Below, one piece after another: positions 17,212 to 25,186 of a stretch of DNA of 64,000 bases. The DNA is from Actinobacillus porcinus. GTDB lineage: Bacteria; Pseudomonadota; Gammaproteobacteria; Enterobacterales; Pasteurellaceae. The translations under genes and the position numbers were made by a program. Within the stretch, counting starts at the first letter, position 1. Every line of letters starts with the position of its first letter. The notes beneath the pieces are model-generated. The model was not told the DNA's origin, made no database searches, and saw only the letters and a program-made list of their open reading frames with translations. The DNA lies in NCBI RefSeq assembly GCF_901764995.1, contig NZ_CABFKI010000003.1, forward strand, positions 62,001-126,000. The letters run 5' to 3'.

Positions 17212-18096
17212 ATGAAAACAGCACTAAAATTAACCGCACTTGCAACATTAGCGACATTATTAACCGCTTGTGGCAATCTTTCAAACGTATCGGATAAGGG
17301 AACAACCGATAATCCAATCTTTCCAACATTGGAGCAAACGAAGTTTAATCACGATGGCACACAAGTCGGCTCTTGGGTAAACTGGGCTAACGTTCGCCAA
17401 ATTGAGCGTGGTATGAACAAAGGCCAGTTATATAACCTAATCGGTCGTCCGCACTTCTCGGAAGGTTTGTATGGCGTGCGTGAGTGGGACTATGCTTTTA
17501 ACTATCGTGAAAACGGCGTTCACAAAATTTGTCAGTACAAAATCTTATTTGATAAAAACATGAATGCCCAAACGTTCTTATGGTATCCAAATGGCTGCAA
17601 TAGCGACCACGCTTTCAATATCAATTCGGATTTCTTATTCGATTTTGATAAGGATAGCTTAACCGCAGAAGGTGTCCGTACCGTAAACGCTTTAGCTGAT
17701 AAGCTCAAATCTCTGCCTGTTAAGTCGATTGTTGTTGAAGGCTATACCGACCGTATGGGAACTGTTGAATATAATTTAGATTTATCTCAACGCCGTGCCA
17801 ATACCGTGAAAGCGGAATTACAACGTTTAGGCGTAACCACTGAACTCAATGCCGTAGGCTACGGTAAGGCAAACCAAGTAAAACATTGCGATGGCAATGA
17901 CCAAACCGCCAAAGATTGCTTACGTCCTAACCGCCGTGTTGTGGTGAAAGCTCAGGGGGTAGAAATGAACGCTGGCTCAAGTGAGAAAATCGCTGGACAA
18001 ATTGGACCTGCACCATTGTATGACGATAAATATCCGTACAGTCCACATATTACGGGTAATCCTTACCCCGAAATTCCAGCACAGAATTTGCAGTAA
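17212..18096 (+). CDS. TpgA-like lipoprotein (BamE-like plus OmpA domain), partner of the autotransporter
   Basis: A 294-aa outer-membrane lipoprotein. The signal ends in the lipobox LLTAC (Cys20). Residues ~55-125 form a BamE/SmpA-like domain (RQIERGMNKGQLYNLIGRPH, YGVREWDYAFNY), and residues ~140-250 an OmpA C-terminal peptidoglycan-binding domain (FDFDKDSLTAEG, EGYTDRMGTVEYNLDLSQRR). This order is that of TpgA, which in Acinetobacter holds the trimeric autotransporter AtaA in the outer membrane. It starts 63 bases after the adhesin stop and is surely co-expressed. AAAAGG before 17212 favours this start over the ATG at 17194. It holds one of the few uptake sequences in the island (17235-17243). 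Confidence 0.9.
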   Translation: MKTALKLTALATLATLLTACGNLSNVSDKGTTDNPIFPTLEQTKFNHDGTQVGSWVNWANVRQIERGMNKGQLYNLIGRPHFSEGLYGVREWDYAFNYRENGVHKICQYKILFDKNMNAQTFLWYPNGCNSDHAFNINSDFLFDFDKDSLTAEGVRTVNALADKLKSLPVKSIVVEGYTDRMGTVEYNLDLSQRRANTVKAELQRLGVTTELNAVGYGKANQVKHCDGNDQTAKDCLRPNRRVVVKAQGVEMNAGSSEKIAGQIGPAPLYDDKYPYSPHITGNPYPEIPAQNLQ

Positions 18097-18155
18097 TCAC
18101 TGCATACCGACTTCTTAATATGAGTTGATATTTTGAAGATTTTATTCATATTTAT

Positions 18156-18186
18156 AAGCAATCCAGCAATGGGTTGCTTTTTTATT
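18156..18186 (+). terminator. Terminator after the adhesin operon
   Basis: AAGCAA (18156-18161) and TTGCTT (18174-18179), with CC/GG extending the stem, form a hairpin followed by a T run. Confidence 0.7.
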
Positions 18187-18493
18187 TGACAGAAAAACAA
18201 CGTAGTTCTATATTAACTACCGTTCATCATTGATGAACAATAACAATTTGCCAATGAACCATTTATTTATATAGCCTAGTTTCTTTCAAAGAAGCATAGC
18301 GAACCATATAGGCGTAGAACCCTTTTATTAAGGCTCTATTTTCGGTTTGCAACTCGTTTATTAAAGTCCACGTATTTCTTGTGGCAGTACGGTATTCAAG
18401 GCAAAACGCTTTGAGCCGACCTGAAAATTCAGGTGGGCGATTTTTTATGTCTGGCGTTTAGCTTTGAGTACCTTGTACACACAAGGAATACTT
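18187..18493 (+). other. Leader region of the right IS1595 transposase
   Basis: No gene is seen. It contains an inverted repeat GTTCATC-ATT-GATGAAC (about 18222-18238) and a hairpin around CGACCTGAAAATTCAGGTGGGCG (split at the central AATT) followed by six T residues, some 40 bases before the transposase. The latter may end incoming transcription. It marks where the IS-type unit begins on this side. Confidence 0.4.
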
Positions 18494-19627
18494 ATGGCTC
18501 ATTACTTACTTTCAAGCAAATCTAAAACATTATCCCTTAAACATATCTTCCGTCTAAGTGAAGATGAAGCCTTCCAACTTTTAAAAGCAAACCGTTGGGG
18601 CAATTCTGATAATCTTCACGATGTTTGTTGTCCGCATTGCGGCATACGCCATCACGCTTATTTTCTTCAATCTCGCAAACGTTGGTGCTGCAAACATTGC
18701 CAACGGAATTTCTATATTACGACTAATACCGCATTTGCTTTTCATAAACTACCGTTTGTTGATATTTTGGCAGCCATTCTTCTCTTTGCGAATGAAGTCA
18801 AAGGGATTTCGGCAATAACAATGAGCCGTCATCTTAATATCAGTTATAAGACGGCATTCGTCCTTTGCCATAAACTGCGTGAAGCCCTATTCAAAACTCG
18901 TGATTTAACGCCATTACAAGGGGAAATTCACGAAGATGGTGCGTGGATTAATTTCAAATTACGTCCAACTAACTTCGCTAAACACACCCATAAACAGAAA
19001 CAAAAAGCCGATAAAAAAGGACGAAAACTTCCAAAATTCAGACCGACTAAACGTTGTATCATCAGCTTAAATCAACGTGCTTCTAATGATGAAACATTAT
19101 GGGGTTCAAATAGAACTATTGTGGCAATGGACTATACTGAAAATGCCAAAACAATCTTGGCTTTAAACCATCAATTCGTAAAACAAGGCAGTAATATTAT
19201 GTGTGATGAAAATCCAGCCTATAAAGGTTTGGATTTTCACTACACTCGTTGGAGTGTTAATCACGATTTATGTTACAGTGCAAAAGGCATCAATAACAAT
19301 CTCGCCGAATCCTTTAATGCTCGTTTTCGTGATTTACATCGTGGTGTACATCACAAATGCGACAATAAATACGCCCTACATTATGCCAACCAAGCCGCAT
19401 TTATGTCAGATAACCGCCAAAAATCTAATGGCGACCTATTTAGTGATATTCTAAAACGTTGTTTATGGGTATTGCCATTAAGGGAATGGGTAGGTTACTG
19501 GCAAGGGAATCATCGCACGCAAGAGCTTATCGGTATGACCGCATTTAGCCCAGAAGAAATTTCCCAGTCCTACTTCAAAAATCTCAATGAAAGAATGAAG
19601 TACGAGCAAGAGTTACTGGCTGCCTAA
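18494..19627 (+). CDS. IS1595-family (ISXO2-like) transposase, right copy
   Basis: A complete 377-aa transposase with zinc ribbon (CCPHCGIRHH, then CCKHCQRNF), HTH-like AITMSRHLNISYKTAFVL, and catalytic-region blocks HEDGAWI, MCDENPAYKGL and NNNLAESFNARF. It has a lysine-rich loop (HKQKQKADKKGRKLPK) between the first and second blocks and a longer C-terminus than the left copy. ACAAGGAATACTT before 18494 sets the start; an upstream TTG at 18464 is not needed. It faces outward to the right end. Its sequence is clearly paralogous, not near-identical, to the left transposase. Confidence 0.9.
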   Translation: MAHYLLSSKSKTLSLKHIFRLSEDEAFQLLKANRWGNSDNLHDVCCPHCGIRHHAYFLQSRKRWCCKHCQRNFYITTNTAFAFHKLPFVDILAAILLFANEVKGISAITMSRHLNISYKTAFVLCHKLREALFKTRDLTPLQGEIHEDGAWINFKLRPTNFAKHTHKQKQKADKKGRKLPKFRPTKRCIISLNQRASNDETLWGSNRTIVAMDYTENAKTILALNHQFVKQGSNIMCDENPAYKGLDFHYTRWSVNHDLCYSAKGINNNLAESFNARFRDLHRGVHHKCDNKYALHYANQAAFMSDNRQKSNGDLFSDILKRCLWVLPLREWVGYWQGNHRTQELIGMTAFSPEEISQSYFKNLNERMKYEQELLAA

Positions 19628-19666
19628 TTTGCTTAACTAAAAAACGAATTGAAATGTAAGTACAGA

Positions 19667-19878
19667 GAAATCAGCTTACCTTTGACAAGGTTGAGCGGAT
19701 TGGCTACGCTCATTGGTGGGAAAATTTACATCGCAAGCCAATAATATTGGCAAACAAGTGGGAAAATCAGCTAAAATTTGCCAAAAGAAATGCCCTTAAC
19801 CCTGTTTTGAAGTTAAGAGCATCGAAAATTTTACTGCGGTTACGATTGCATTTTGGTCTTTGTGCAACTGCCACATAA
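19667..19878 (+). pseudogene. Startless open frame running into the right terminal repeat
   Basis: About 70 codons without a start read VQRNQLTFDKVERIGYAHWW and on to LHFGLCATAT, stopping inside the repeat at 19878. The composition looks coding, but I recognise no family. It may be the rest of an accessory gene of this IS, as at the left end. Confidence 0.3.
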
Positions 19879-19935
19879 TACCGTGTACTATAAGGCTTTA
19901 AGCCACTTTTTAGCAACAAATTTGTCTATTACACC
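19858..19935. repeat. Right terminal repeats of the composite element
   Basis: 19858-19911 inversely matches 9309-9362 with few differences. It is followed directly by 19912-19935, the exact inverse of the 24 bases at 8292. This is the only place where both repeats are joined, so it shows what the intact end looked like. Confidence 0.75.
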
Positions 19936-19936
19936 T

Positions 19937-19969
19937 AAAAGCCTTGAACCCTTATAAGTCAAGGCTTTT
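19937..19969. terminator. Strong hairpin just outside the element
   Basis: AAAAGCCTTGA / TCAAGGCTTTT is a perfect 11-bp stem with an 11-base loop, two bases after the right end. It can terminate in both directions. Confidence 0.7.
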
Positions 19970-19979
19970 GGGCATCCCC

Positions 19980-20024
19980 ATTATAGCACTGCGAAATGAA
20001 AAAGGGAGCTACAACCCTTTATCG
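19980..20024. repeat. ~45-bp direct repeat, left copy
   Basis: It starts ATTATAGCACTGCGAAATGA and ends TTTATCG. The same block with small changes is at 21467-21515 in the same orientation. The pair frames the AT-rich gene remnant. Confidence 0.7.
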
Positions 20025-20444
20025 AGTACATCTAATTTCTTCTCTGCAAGTTTTGCATTATAAGTAGAAAGTTTCTCACCTTCTAGTTTTGTAAACGTTC
20101 TAATAATTTACGTAATACCGAATCTTTTAATGGTCGTTTATTAAAGGTACGATACATCCAATCTGAAATGTTTTTTTAAGTTCCTTAATACGATTTTTTA
20201 CACGAGTAAATACAGATTCATCCTCAGCTTCTAAAGAATAACCGAATTGACGTGAAATAGCACGTGCATTAGCAAGTAATAGTGGGTTATCTGCTTCTAA
20301 TGATGGATTATCAATAATTTGTGATTCTAATGCAAGTAATGCGTCTAGTTCATCTAATTTATTTAACATACTTTCCATACTTGCAATAACCGTTTTATTA
20401 TTGCGTTGATTATCAGTTTTAGTTACATTTAAATAATGTGACAT
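20009..20444 (-). pseudogene. Decayed phage-like gene, at least two frameshifts
   Basis: Starts MSHYLNVTKTDNQRNNKTVI and runs 95 codons well. At a run of seven A residues (about 20170) the frame is lost, but the other frame continues with KNISDWMYRTFNKRPLKDSV and LRKLLERLQ. A second shift near 20095 leads into KLEGEKLSTYNAKLAEKKLD and a stop at 20009. Adding single bases would restore a helical protein of ~145 residues. I cannot name it; the very high AT and small-gene style suggest a phage virion or scaffold protein, which is a guess. Confidence 0.5.
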
Positions 20445-20653
20445 ATGTTTCTCTCTTTATAATTTTATTAATAATATTGTACAATGTTACTATTATTTAG
20501 GTTAATTAAGACCTAAACATAAAATGCTTTATTGGTTATTTAATAAACGCATCAAATTCTTAAATTTATATTATCTAAATGAGTAAAGAATGGTTCTCTA
20601 CTTATTAATTAACGTAATTAATTAACTAAAATAAAAATTAAAGGTAGGTATAC

Positions 20654-20992
20654 ATGCATACATTAAAAGAAAAAAACCGGACATTAATGTTAATAATGTT
20701 TGATAATAACGAAAAAGAGCACCAATTAATTATTGAGTATCCGTATACTAATGTATACAAAATATTGTTAGATATATTCAATGAGGTTAACATTAAATAC
20801 GATTATCAAAACATGAATTGCGGTAATTTTATAACTATAAAAGAACCATTAACTCAAACTCAAATAGAGGAACTTATAGGTACGCAAACATTATTAAAAA
20901 TGGGGGATCAAAGATGTCCATGTTTAAATGATGTACTTAGCAATATATTAAAAAGAAAAATTATTAAAATATTTAATATTGATGGGGGTTAA
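20654..20992 (+). CDS. Hypothetical AT-rich protein in the remnant region
   Basis: A 112-aa protein starting MHTLKEKNRTLMLIMFDNNE, with mixed alpha/beta character, two Cys-rich spots (NMNCGNF, RCPCLND) and a basic end. AAAGGTAGG precedes the ATG. It matches no family I know. It is very AT-rich, unlike the core genes, and is the only intact frame in this block. Its stop lies in a GGGGGTTAACCCCC palindrome that opens an 11-C run. Confidence 0.45.
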   Translation: MHTLKEKNRTLMLIMFDNNEKEHQLIIEYPYTNVYKILLDIFNEVNIKYDYQNMNCGNFITIKEPLTQTQIEELIGTQTLLKMGDQRCPCLNDVLSNILKRKIIKIFNIDGG

Positions 20993-21003
20993 CCCCCCCC
21001 CCC
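20985..21003. repeat. Poly-C tract (11 C) with palindrome at a gene end
   Basis: GGGGGTTAA is followed by eleven C residues (20993-21003). The G5/C5 part forms a short hairpin over the TAA of the 20654 gene. Mononucleotide runs of this length are prone to slippage in Haemophilus. Confidence 0.7.
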
Positions 21004-21017
21004 AACAATACATATTA

Positions 21018-21223
21018 TCAATTGATGCGCCGCATATACTCGTCAAATTCCTTTTTAGTAACAAAAGTATGTTTCTTATACGCATTAGACCATGCTCTAC
21101 GTTTCCCATCTGTATGTTTAACAATTTTAACTTTATCTATATCAATATATATTTTTACATAACCTATTTTCTCAATCTTAATGTCAGAAGTAACGCAGAT
21201 TTCTTTGCAGCCTTCTCACTCAT
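21018..21223 (-). pseudogene. Frameshifted small gene of the remnant operon
   Basis: It opens MSEKAAKKSA at 21223. A one-base shift joins it to a clean frame reading IEKIGYVKIYIDIDKVKIVK and KKHTFVTKKEFDEYMRRIN, which stops at 21018. The restored product would be about 67 residues, basic and beta-rich. Its ATG overlaps the stop of the upstream fragment (ATGAGTGA), as in an operon. Family unknown. Confidence 0.45.
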
Positions 21224-21495
21224 CTATATATCGTTTTACATACTCTTTTTTTAATTTCGTCGTCTTTATGCCTTTTATGGCGTTAGGTATATATACCACG
21301 ATATAGTACAGCAATAATATAAATCTCCCCCTCCTCGGTGTCTTCAATAAGAGCGTGATATGCTCTGAACCACATCCCCACTAAACAGTTCTCTATTTTC
21401 GGTGAAAATGGGATTCTTTCCGGTAATATTTGCGTAGTATCGGTGTTCTTAAATTCGGCCGATGGAATTATAGCACTGCGAAATGAAAAGGAGAG
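21216..21495 (-). pseudogene. Frameshifted gene fragment starting inside the right direct repeat
   Basis: An open frame without a usable start contains ILPERIPFSPKIENCLVGMW and EDTEEGEIYIIAVLYRGIY. It stops at 21283, but a shift in the GGTATATATACC palindrome would carry it on as IPNAIKGIKTTKLKKEYVKR to the TGA at 21216. Both the N-terminus and the frame are lost. I do not recognise the family. Confidence 0.45.
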
Positions 21496-21515
21496 TTATA
21501 ACGTAGGCTTTATCG
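21467..21515. repeat. ~45-bp direct repeat, right copy
   Basis: The partner of 19980-20024; it begins with the same ATTATAGCACTGCGAAATGA and ends TTTATCG. Confidence 0.7.
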
Positions 21516-21554
21516 TGCCGAAGATAAATTTAAAAGATTAGTTGTATTTAACCA

Positions 21555-21613
21555 TAAAAAATCTACACCTTAATTCGTTGGTTATTTAGCCCAACTTTGG
21601 GGTGCAGATTTCC
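21555..21613 (-). terminator. Terminator of the hflKC operon
   Basis: AAATCTACACC (21559-21569) pairs with GGTGCAGATTT (21601-21611) apart from one mismatch, and an inner GTTGG/CCAAC adds stability. Read leftwards it ends in T residues. Confidence 0.7.
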
Positions 21614-21633
21614 TATTTTAACCCGACTTAAAC

Positions 21634-22521
21634 TTATTTCTTCGGTGCTTGCATAAAGCGGAAGAAGTCGCTATCCGGTTTGAGCAACATCATGTTGTCT
21701 GAACCTGCGAAGCTTGTTTGGTAGGCTTTTAAGCTACGCACAAAACTATAAAATTCAGGTTCTTGCCCAAATGCCTCACTGTAGAGTTTAGCCGCTGCTG
21801 CATCGCCTTCACCGCGTAATTGTTGCGCAGTTTTGTTGGCATTCGCGGTAATCAAGGTAACTTTACGATCTACATCCGCTTGAATAAATGCCGCTTTTTC
21901 TTTACCTTGTGAACGATGTTCACGTGCAACCGCATCACGTTCTGCGCGCATGCGTTGATAAATCGAGGAGGACACTTCATCCGGTAAATTGATCTGTTTG
22001 ATACGAACATCAACCACTTCAATACCTAATTCAGCCGTGCTGTCTTCACCGGAATTTAGGGATTTTTTCGCCCCTTCCATTAATTCGCCACGGGTGCCGG
22101 AGACAATGTCTTTGATAGTACGCGTACCAATTTCTGAACGCAAACGGTCGCCGACTTTGCGTTGTAATAAATTTTCCGCAAGATTTTTATCACCGCCACC
22201 TGTTGAGGTATAAAAGCGACCGAAATCACTGATTTTCCATTTTACGTAAGAATCTACGAGCAAGTCTTTTTTCTCAACGGTAACAAAACGATCTGCTTTG
22301 CCGTCAAGGGTTTGAATTCTTGCATCCAGCAATGTCAAGCTATCTACGATTGGTAGCTTGAAATGTAAGCCAGGATGATAGACTTTTACGGTGTTATCGC
22401 TATCGCGCTGTACTTTTCCGAAGCGCATCATAATTCCTCGTGTTCCTTCTTGCACGACAACAATACTGGAATAAATGATTAACGCAAGAATAATGATAAT
22501 GGGCGTTAAGAATTTACGCAT
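21634..22521 (-). CDS. hflC: HflC, regulator of the FtsH protease
   Basis: A 295-aa SPFH (stomatin/prohibitin) protein. One N-terminal membrane anchor (residues 5-22) leads to VQEGTRGIMMRFGKVQR, the SPFH domain, then a long helical region (RMRAERDAVAREHRSQGKEK). HflK and HflC form the membrane complex that surrounds FtsH and tunes its proteolysis. The ATG overlaps the hflK stop by one base (TAATG), so the pair is translationally coupled. Confidence 0.95.
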   Translation of the reverse strand: MRKFLTPIIIILALIIYSSIVVVQEGTRGIMMRFGKVQRDSDNTVKVYHPGLHFKLPIVDSLTLLDARIQTLDGKADRFVTVEKKDLLVDSYVKWKISDFGRFYTSTGGGDKNLAENLLQRKVGDRLRSEIGTRTIKDIVSGTRGELMEGAKKSLNSGEDSTAELGIEVVDVRIKQINLPDEVSSSIYQRMRAERDAVAREHRSQGKEKAAFIQADVDRKVTLITANANKTAQQLRGEGDAAAAKLYSEAFGQEPEFYSFVRSLKAYQTSFAGSDNMMLLKPDSDFFRFMQAPKK

Positions 22522-23726
22522 TAGTTAAATCTCCCTTGACGTTCTACGGCTGAAGGCTGTGCAGGTTTCATTGGCTGCGTTAAAACAGGCTGAGAATTTA
22601 CCGCACTTTGTGGTTGTGTTGCCGGTGCTGTTTGAGTAGCGGGTTGTTGCGCTTTATTGCGCAAAAGCTGATCAAGCGGCAATACCGTCATACTGCTTCC
22701 ATTGTCCATCATCACTTTAGGTGTTTTTGCCATGACACTTTCCATGGTTTCAATATATAAACGTTCTTTTAGTACCGTTGGGTTGGCTTTAAATTCAGGC
22801 AATAAGCGTTGGAAACGTTCTACTTCCCCTTGTGCTTCTAACACAATTTGATCCTTATAAGCCGTGGCTTCTTCGATAATACGTTGTGCATTACCTCGCG
22901 CAATAGGCTCGCGCTCGCGGGCATAGGCTTCCGCTTCACGAATATAACGTTGTTCATCTTCTTGCGCTTTAATCGCATCATCAAAGGCATCTTTAACTTC
23001 TTCAGGCGGACGCGCAGATTGGAAGTTGACATCAATAATATTTAAGCCCATATCGTAGGACTTAATAATTTCATTTAAGGCTTTCCATGTATTATCACGG
23101 ACGACAGCCCGTTCTTTGGTTAAAATATTATCCATTGTCATATGACCAATTACATAACGCAATGCGCTATCTGTTGCCTGCGCAAGGCTGTCATCGGCAT
23201 TAATGACGCTAAAAAGATATTTAGCCGGATCAGAAACGCGGTATTGAACCGTTAATTCTACACGCACCATATTTTCATCTTGCGTCAACATCGCCCCTTG
23301 CGTTTTCAGATCACGCACTTGTTCTACGTTGACAGGAATGACTTTATCAATAAATGTCGGTTTCCAGTTTAAACCAGGTTGAACAATAGCGTGTAGTTGT
23401 CCAAAGCGAGTCACCACGCCACGTTCCGCTTCTTTGACCGTATAAAAACCACTGACAGCCCAAATCACCGCACCAAGCAAGGCGGCAAGTGGTAAGAATT
23501 TACCAAATTGGACAGGCGCCTGATTCTTTCCGTTGTTATTGTTATTTGAGCCAGATTTATTGCCACCTAACTTTTTCAATAAATTAGAAAAAGCTTCTTC
23601 TAAATCAGGTGGGGCTTGCTCGCCTTGTTGATGAGAACCTTGGTTTTTGGGTTCATCGGCAGGTTTATTATTAGACGGCTGGCTGTTTTTACCAGGTGCC
23701 GCCCAAGGATCTTGATCCTGAGCCAT
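22521..23726 (-). CDS. hflK: HflK, regulator of the FtsH protease
   Basis: A 401-aa protein with a Gly/Asn/Gln-rich cytoplasmic N-terminus (DQDPWAAPGKNSQ, then SGSNNNNNGKN), one membrane segment (about residues 85-105) and the SPFH domain with VKEAERGVVTRFGQ. It ends in a Pro/Gln-rich tail. GGAG seven bases before 23726 points to MAQDQDPW as the start rather than the GTG at 23744. It precedes hflC in a two-gene operon. Confidence 0.95.
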   Translation of the reverse strand: MAQDQDPWAAPGKNSQPSNNKPADEPKNQGSHQQGEQAPPDLEEAFSNLLKKLGGNKSGSNNNNNGKNQAPVQFGKFLPLAALLGAVIWAVSGFYTVKEAERGVVTRFGQLHAIVQPGLNWKPTFIDKVIPVNVEQVRDLKTQGAMLTQDENMVRVELTVQYRVSDPAKYLFSVINADDSLAQATDSALRYVIGHMTMDNILTKERAVVRDNTWKALNEIIKSYDMGLNIIDVNFQSARPPEEVKDAFDDAIKAQEDEQRYIREAEAYAREREPIARGNAQRIIEEATAYKDQIVLEAQGEVERFQRLLPEFKANPTVLKERLYIETMESVMAKTPKVMMDNGSSMTVLPLDQLLRNKAQQPATQTAPATQPQSAVNSQPVLTQPMKPAQPSAVERQGRFN

Positions 23727-23854
23727 TTTTTTCTCCGTTATCACATATAAAAAGGATGTAAAATTTTTGTGAACAGTCTAAACAAAAATAGACCACAAGT
23801 CTATGTAATATAGTGATATAATTTGCGTTTTCAAATAGAAAGATAGGAAAGATT

Positions 23855-24652
23855 ATGTCCCATGACGAAACGAATCCAAAATTAACCGCACTTCAGGCAT
23901 TTTTGCCCTTAATCATATTATTGGGGTTGGATTATTTTGGTGCCACACTTAACGGCAGTGCACTTTTATCACAATATAGTTTGGCGATTTTTGCTGCGGA
24001 AATTTTATTATTAATCGTGTTTACCAAAGGCGAAATTTGTAATGGTCAACGAAGCCGTTTGATTAAAGCCAATCATTATCTCGGTTTATTTTGGATCGTT
24101 TGGTTGATTATTGCGCTGTTGCAAGGTTCTCTATCATCAGTGTTGCTTTCTTTGCTGGGGCTTGTTGTAGTCGCTTTAATGGCTTGGCGTCATTATTTAT
24201 CCTTAGCAACCGGATTATCTTTATTGGGTTCTGTCCTTTATCTTTACATGGTAAGCCAACAGCAAGAAATGGCTCTACGCTGGCTTTGCTACAATCCTAT
24301 TTCCCAATTATTACTCGGCGTCATGTTAGCGAATATGTTGTTGTTGATTTCTCGCAATCGCTTACAAGGGTTTATTGCTTTATTACCCTTTGCAATGGCG
24401 ATCTTGCTTGCCCTTAATGCGTTTTATGTGTTGAGCATATTGGCATTTTTCCCTGAAACAATACCTGTTGTTCCCGATATGCCGGCAGAATTACCGATTT
24501 TAGTCTATTTCCTTTTACATATTATGATGATGGCAATTATCGGCTTTCATATTCTGCGTAAAATAAAATTAGATTATTTCAACTTGATTTTACTTTTCTT
24601 TATGGCTACAAGTTTGCCGATTTGGTTAGGTTTTTTGGTACAACCGCTTTAA
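23855..24652 (+). CDS. Conserved membrane protein of unknown function
   Basis: A 265-aa hydrophobic protein with about eight membrane segments, few charged loops (KGEICNGQRSRLIKANHY after TM2) and no motif I can assign. It starts after AGATAGGAAAGATT and is divergent from hflK. An uptake sequence lies in codons 9-12, which is usual for a resident gene. It may be a small transporter or a YIP1-like protein; not resolvable by eye. Confidence 0.6.
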   Translation: MSHDETNPKLTALQAFLPLIILLGLDYFGATLNGSALLSQYSLAIFAAEILLLIVFTKGEICNGQRSRLIKANHYLGLFWIVWLIIALLQGSLSSVLLSLLGLVVVALMAWRHYLSLATGLSLLGSVLYLYMVSQQQEMALRWLCYNPISQLLLGVMLANMLLLISRNRLQGFIALLPFAMAILLALNAFYVLSILAFFPETIPVVPDMPAELPILVYFLLHIMMMAIIGFHILRKIKLDYFNLILLFFMATSLPIWLGFLVQPL

Positions 24653-24659
24653 GGCTATA

Positions 24660-24746
24660 GCAGAGTTGTAGAACCTATATAATGTAGCCCTTGCACAAAG
24701 CTGAAATGGCGGTTGGTGAGCCTGTCGAACCACAAGATATTTCAGC
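24660..24746. mobile_element. IS1595-type end and REP-like hairpin abutting the ohr remnant
   Basis: 24679-24700 (ATAATGTAGCCCTTGCACAAAG, split here as ATAATGTAGC and CCTTGCACAAAG) matches 20 of 22 bases of the inner end of the left island repeat (9341-9362). Directly after it, GCTGAAAT (24700-24707) and ATTTCAGC (24739-24746) enclose a GGTTGGTGAGCCTGTCGAACC-type REP-like palindrome. Confidence 0.5.
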
Positions 24747-24791
24747 GCCGCACAAGAGTCACGTTTTGACCGCTTCAACGGACATCTTAAA

Positions 24792-24965
24792 GCAGATGGA
24801 ACATTCCGCCTTGATTTAGACATTACCATTACCGTGGCAGGTTTAAGCGTAGAAGACGCCAAAAAACTGATTGAAAAAGCCCACGAAGCTTGCCCATGCT
24901 CCAACGCAACACGTGGTAATGTTGATGTGCGTTTACATGTAAATGTGATGCAAGCATTTGATTAA
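24792..24965 (+). pseudogene. 3' remnant of an Ohr/OsmC organic hydroperoxide resistance gene
   Basis: The last 57 codons read LDITITVAGLSVEDAKKLIE and then AHEACPCSNATRGNVDVRL, the C-terminal half of an Ohr-type peroxidase including the second conserved Cys (CPxSNATRGN). The N-terminal half, with the first Cys, is gone and replaced by the IS-end/REP sequence. A small open frame extends upstream but does not match Ohr. Not functional. It marks the left edge of the restriction/TA block. Confidence 0.75.
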
Positions 24966-25186
24966 GTTAGGCATTGTGTTCATGCAGTTTTTTATCCGGA
25001 GTATAGTGGACTAGATTTTCATTCAAAATAGTGATGCTTTTTGTTAGAATCTTTCAAGTTTTGGATTTTTAATCGTTTAAAATCGCGCTGAATTCCTAAC
25101 AACAAGCGGTTGTTTTTACACAATCTTTTGCGATTTTCTATAAAGACAGCCAACGATTATCACCTTTGTCGAAAGAGAGTACTATA

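Larger units (their letters stand above)
8292..19935. mobile_element. Composite mobile element carrying adhesin genes
   Basis: The 24-bp ends at 8292-8315 and 19912-19935 are exact inverted copies. Just inside, 9309-9362 and 19858-19911 are a second pair of 54-bp near-identical inverted repeats. At the right end the two repeats touch; at the left they are parted by the Zn-ribbon IS (about 8316-9308). Outward-facing IS1595-family transposases lie near both ends. Between them are an XRE regulator, a glycosyltransferase, a trimeric autotransporter and its OmpA-like partner. Uptake sequences are almost absent inside. Borders are inferred from the repeats; a target duplication is not clear (only TAAA is shared at both edges). 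Confidence 0.6.

Noticed and set aside
18422-18450. Riboswitch before the right IS1595 transposase
   Set aside because: Only a simple hairpin with a T run is visible; no aptamer-like conserved structure.
24626-24904. Minus-strand 92-residue frame over the ohr remnant
   Set aside because: The plus strand reads as the Ohr C-terminus with its conserved SNATRGN block; the opposite frame is a shadow.
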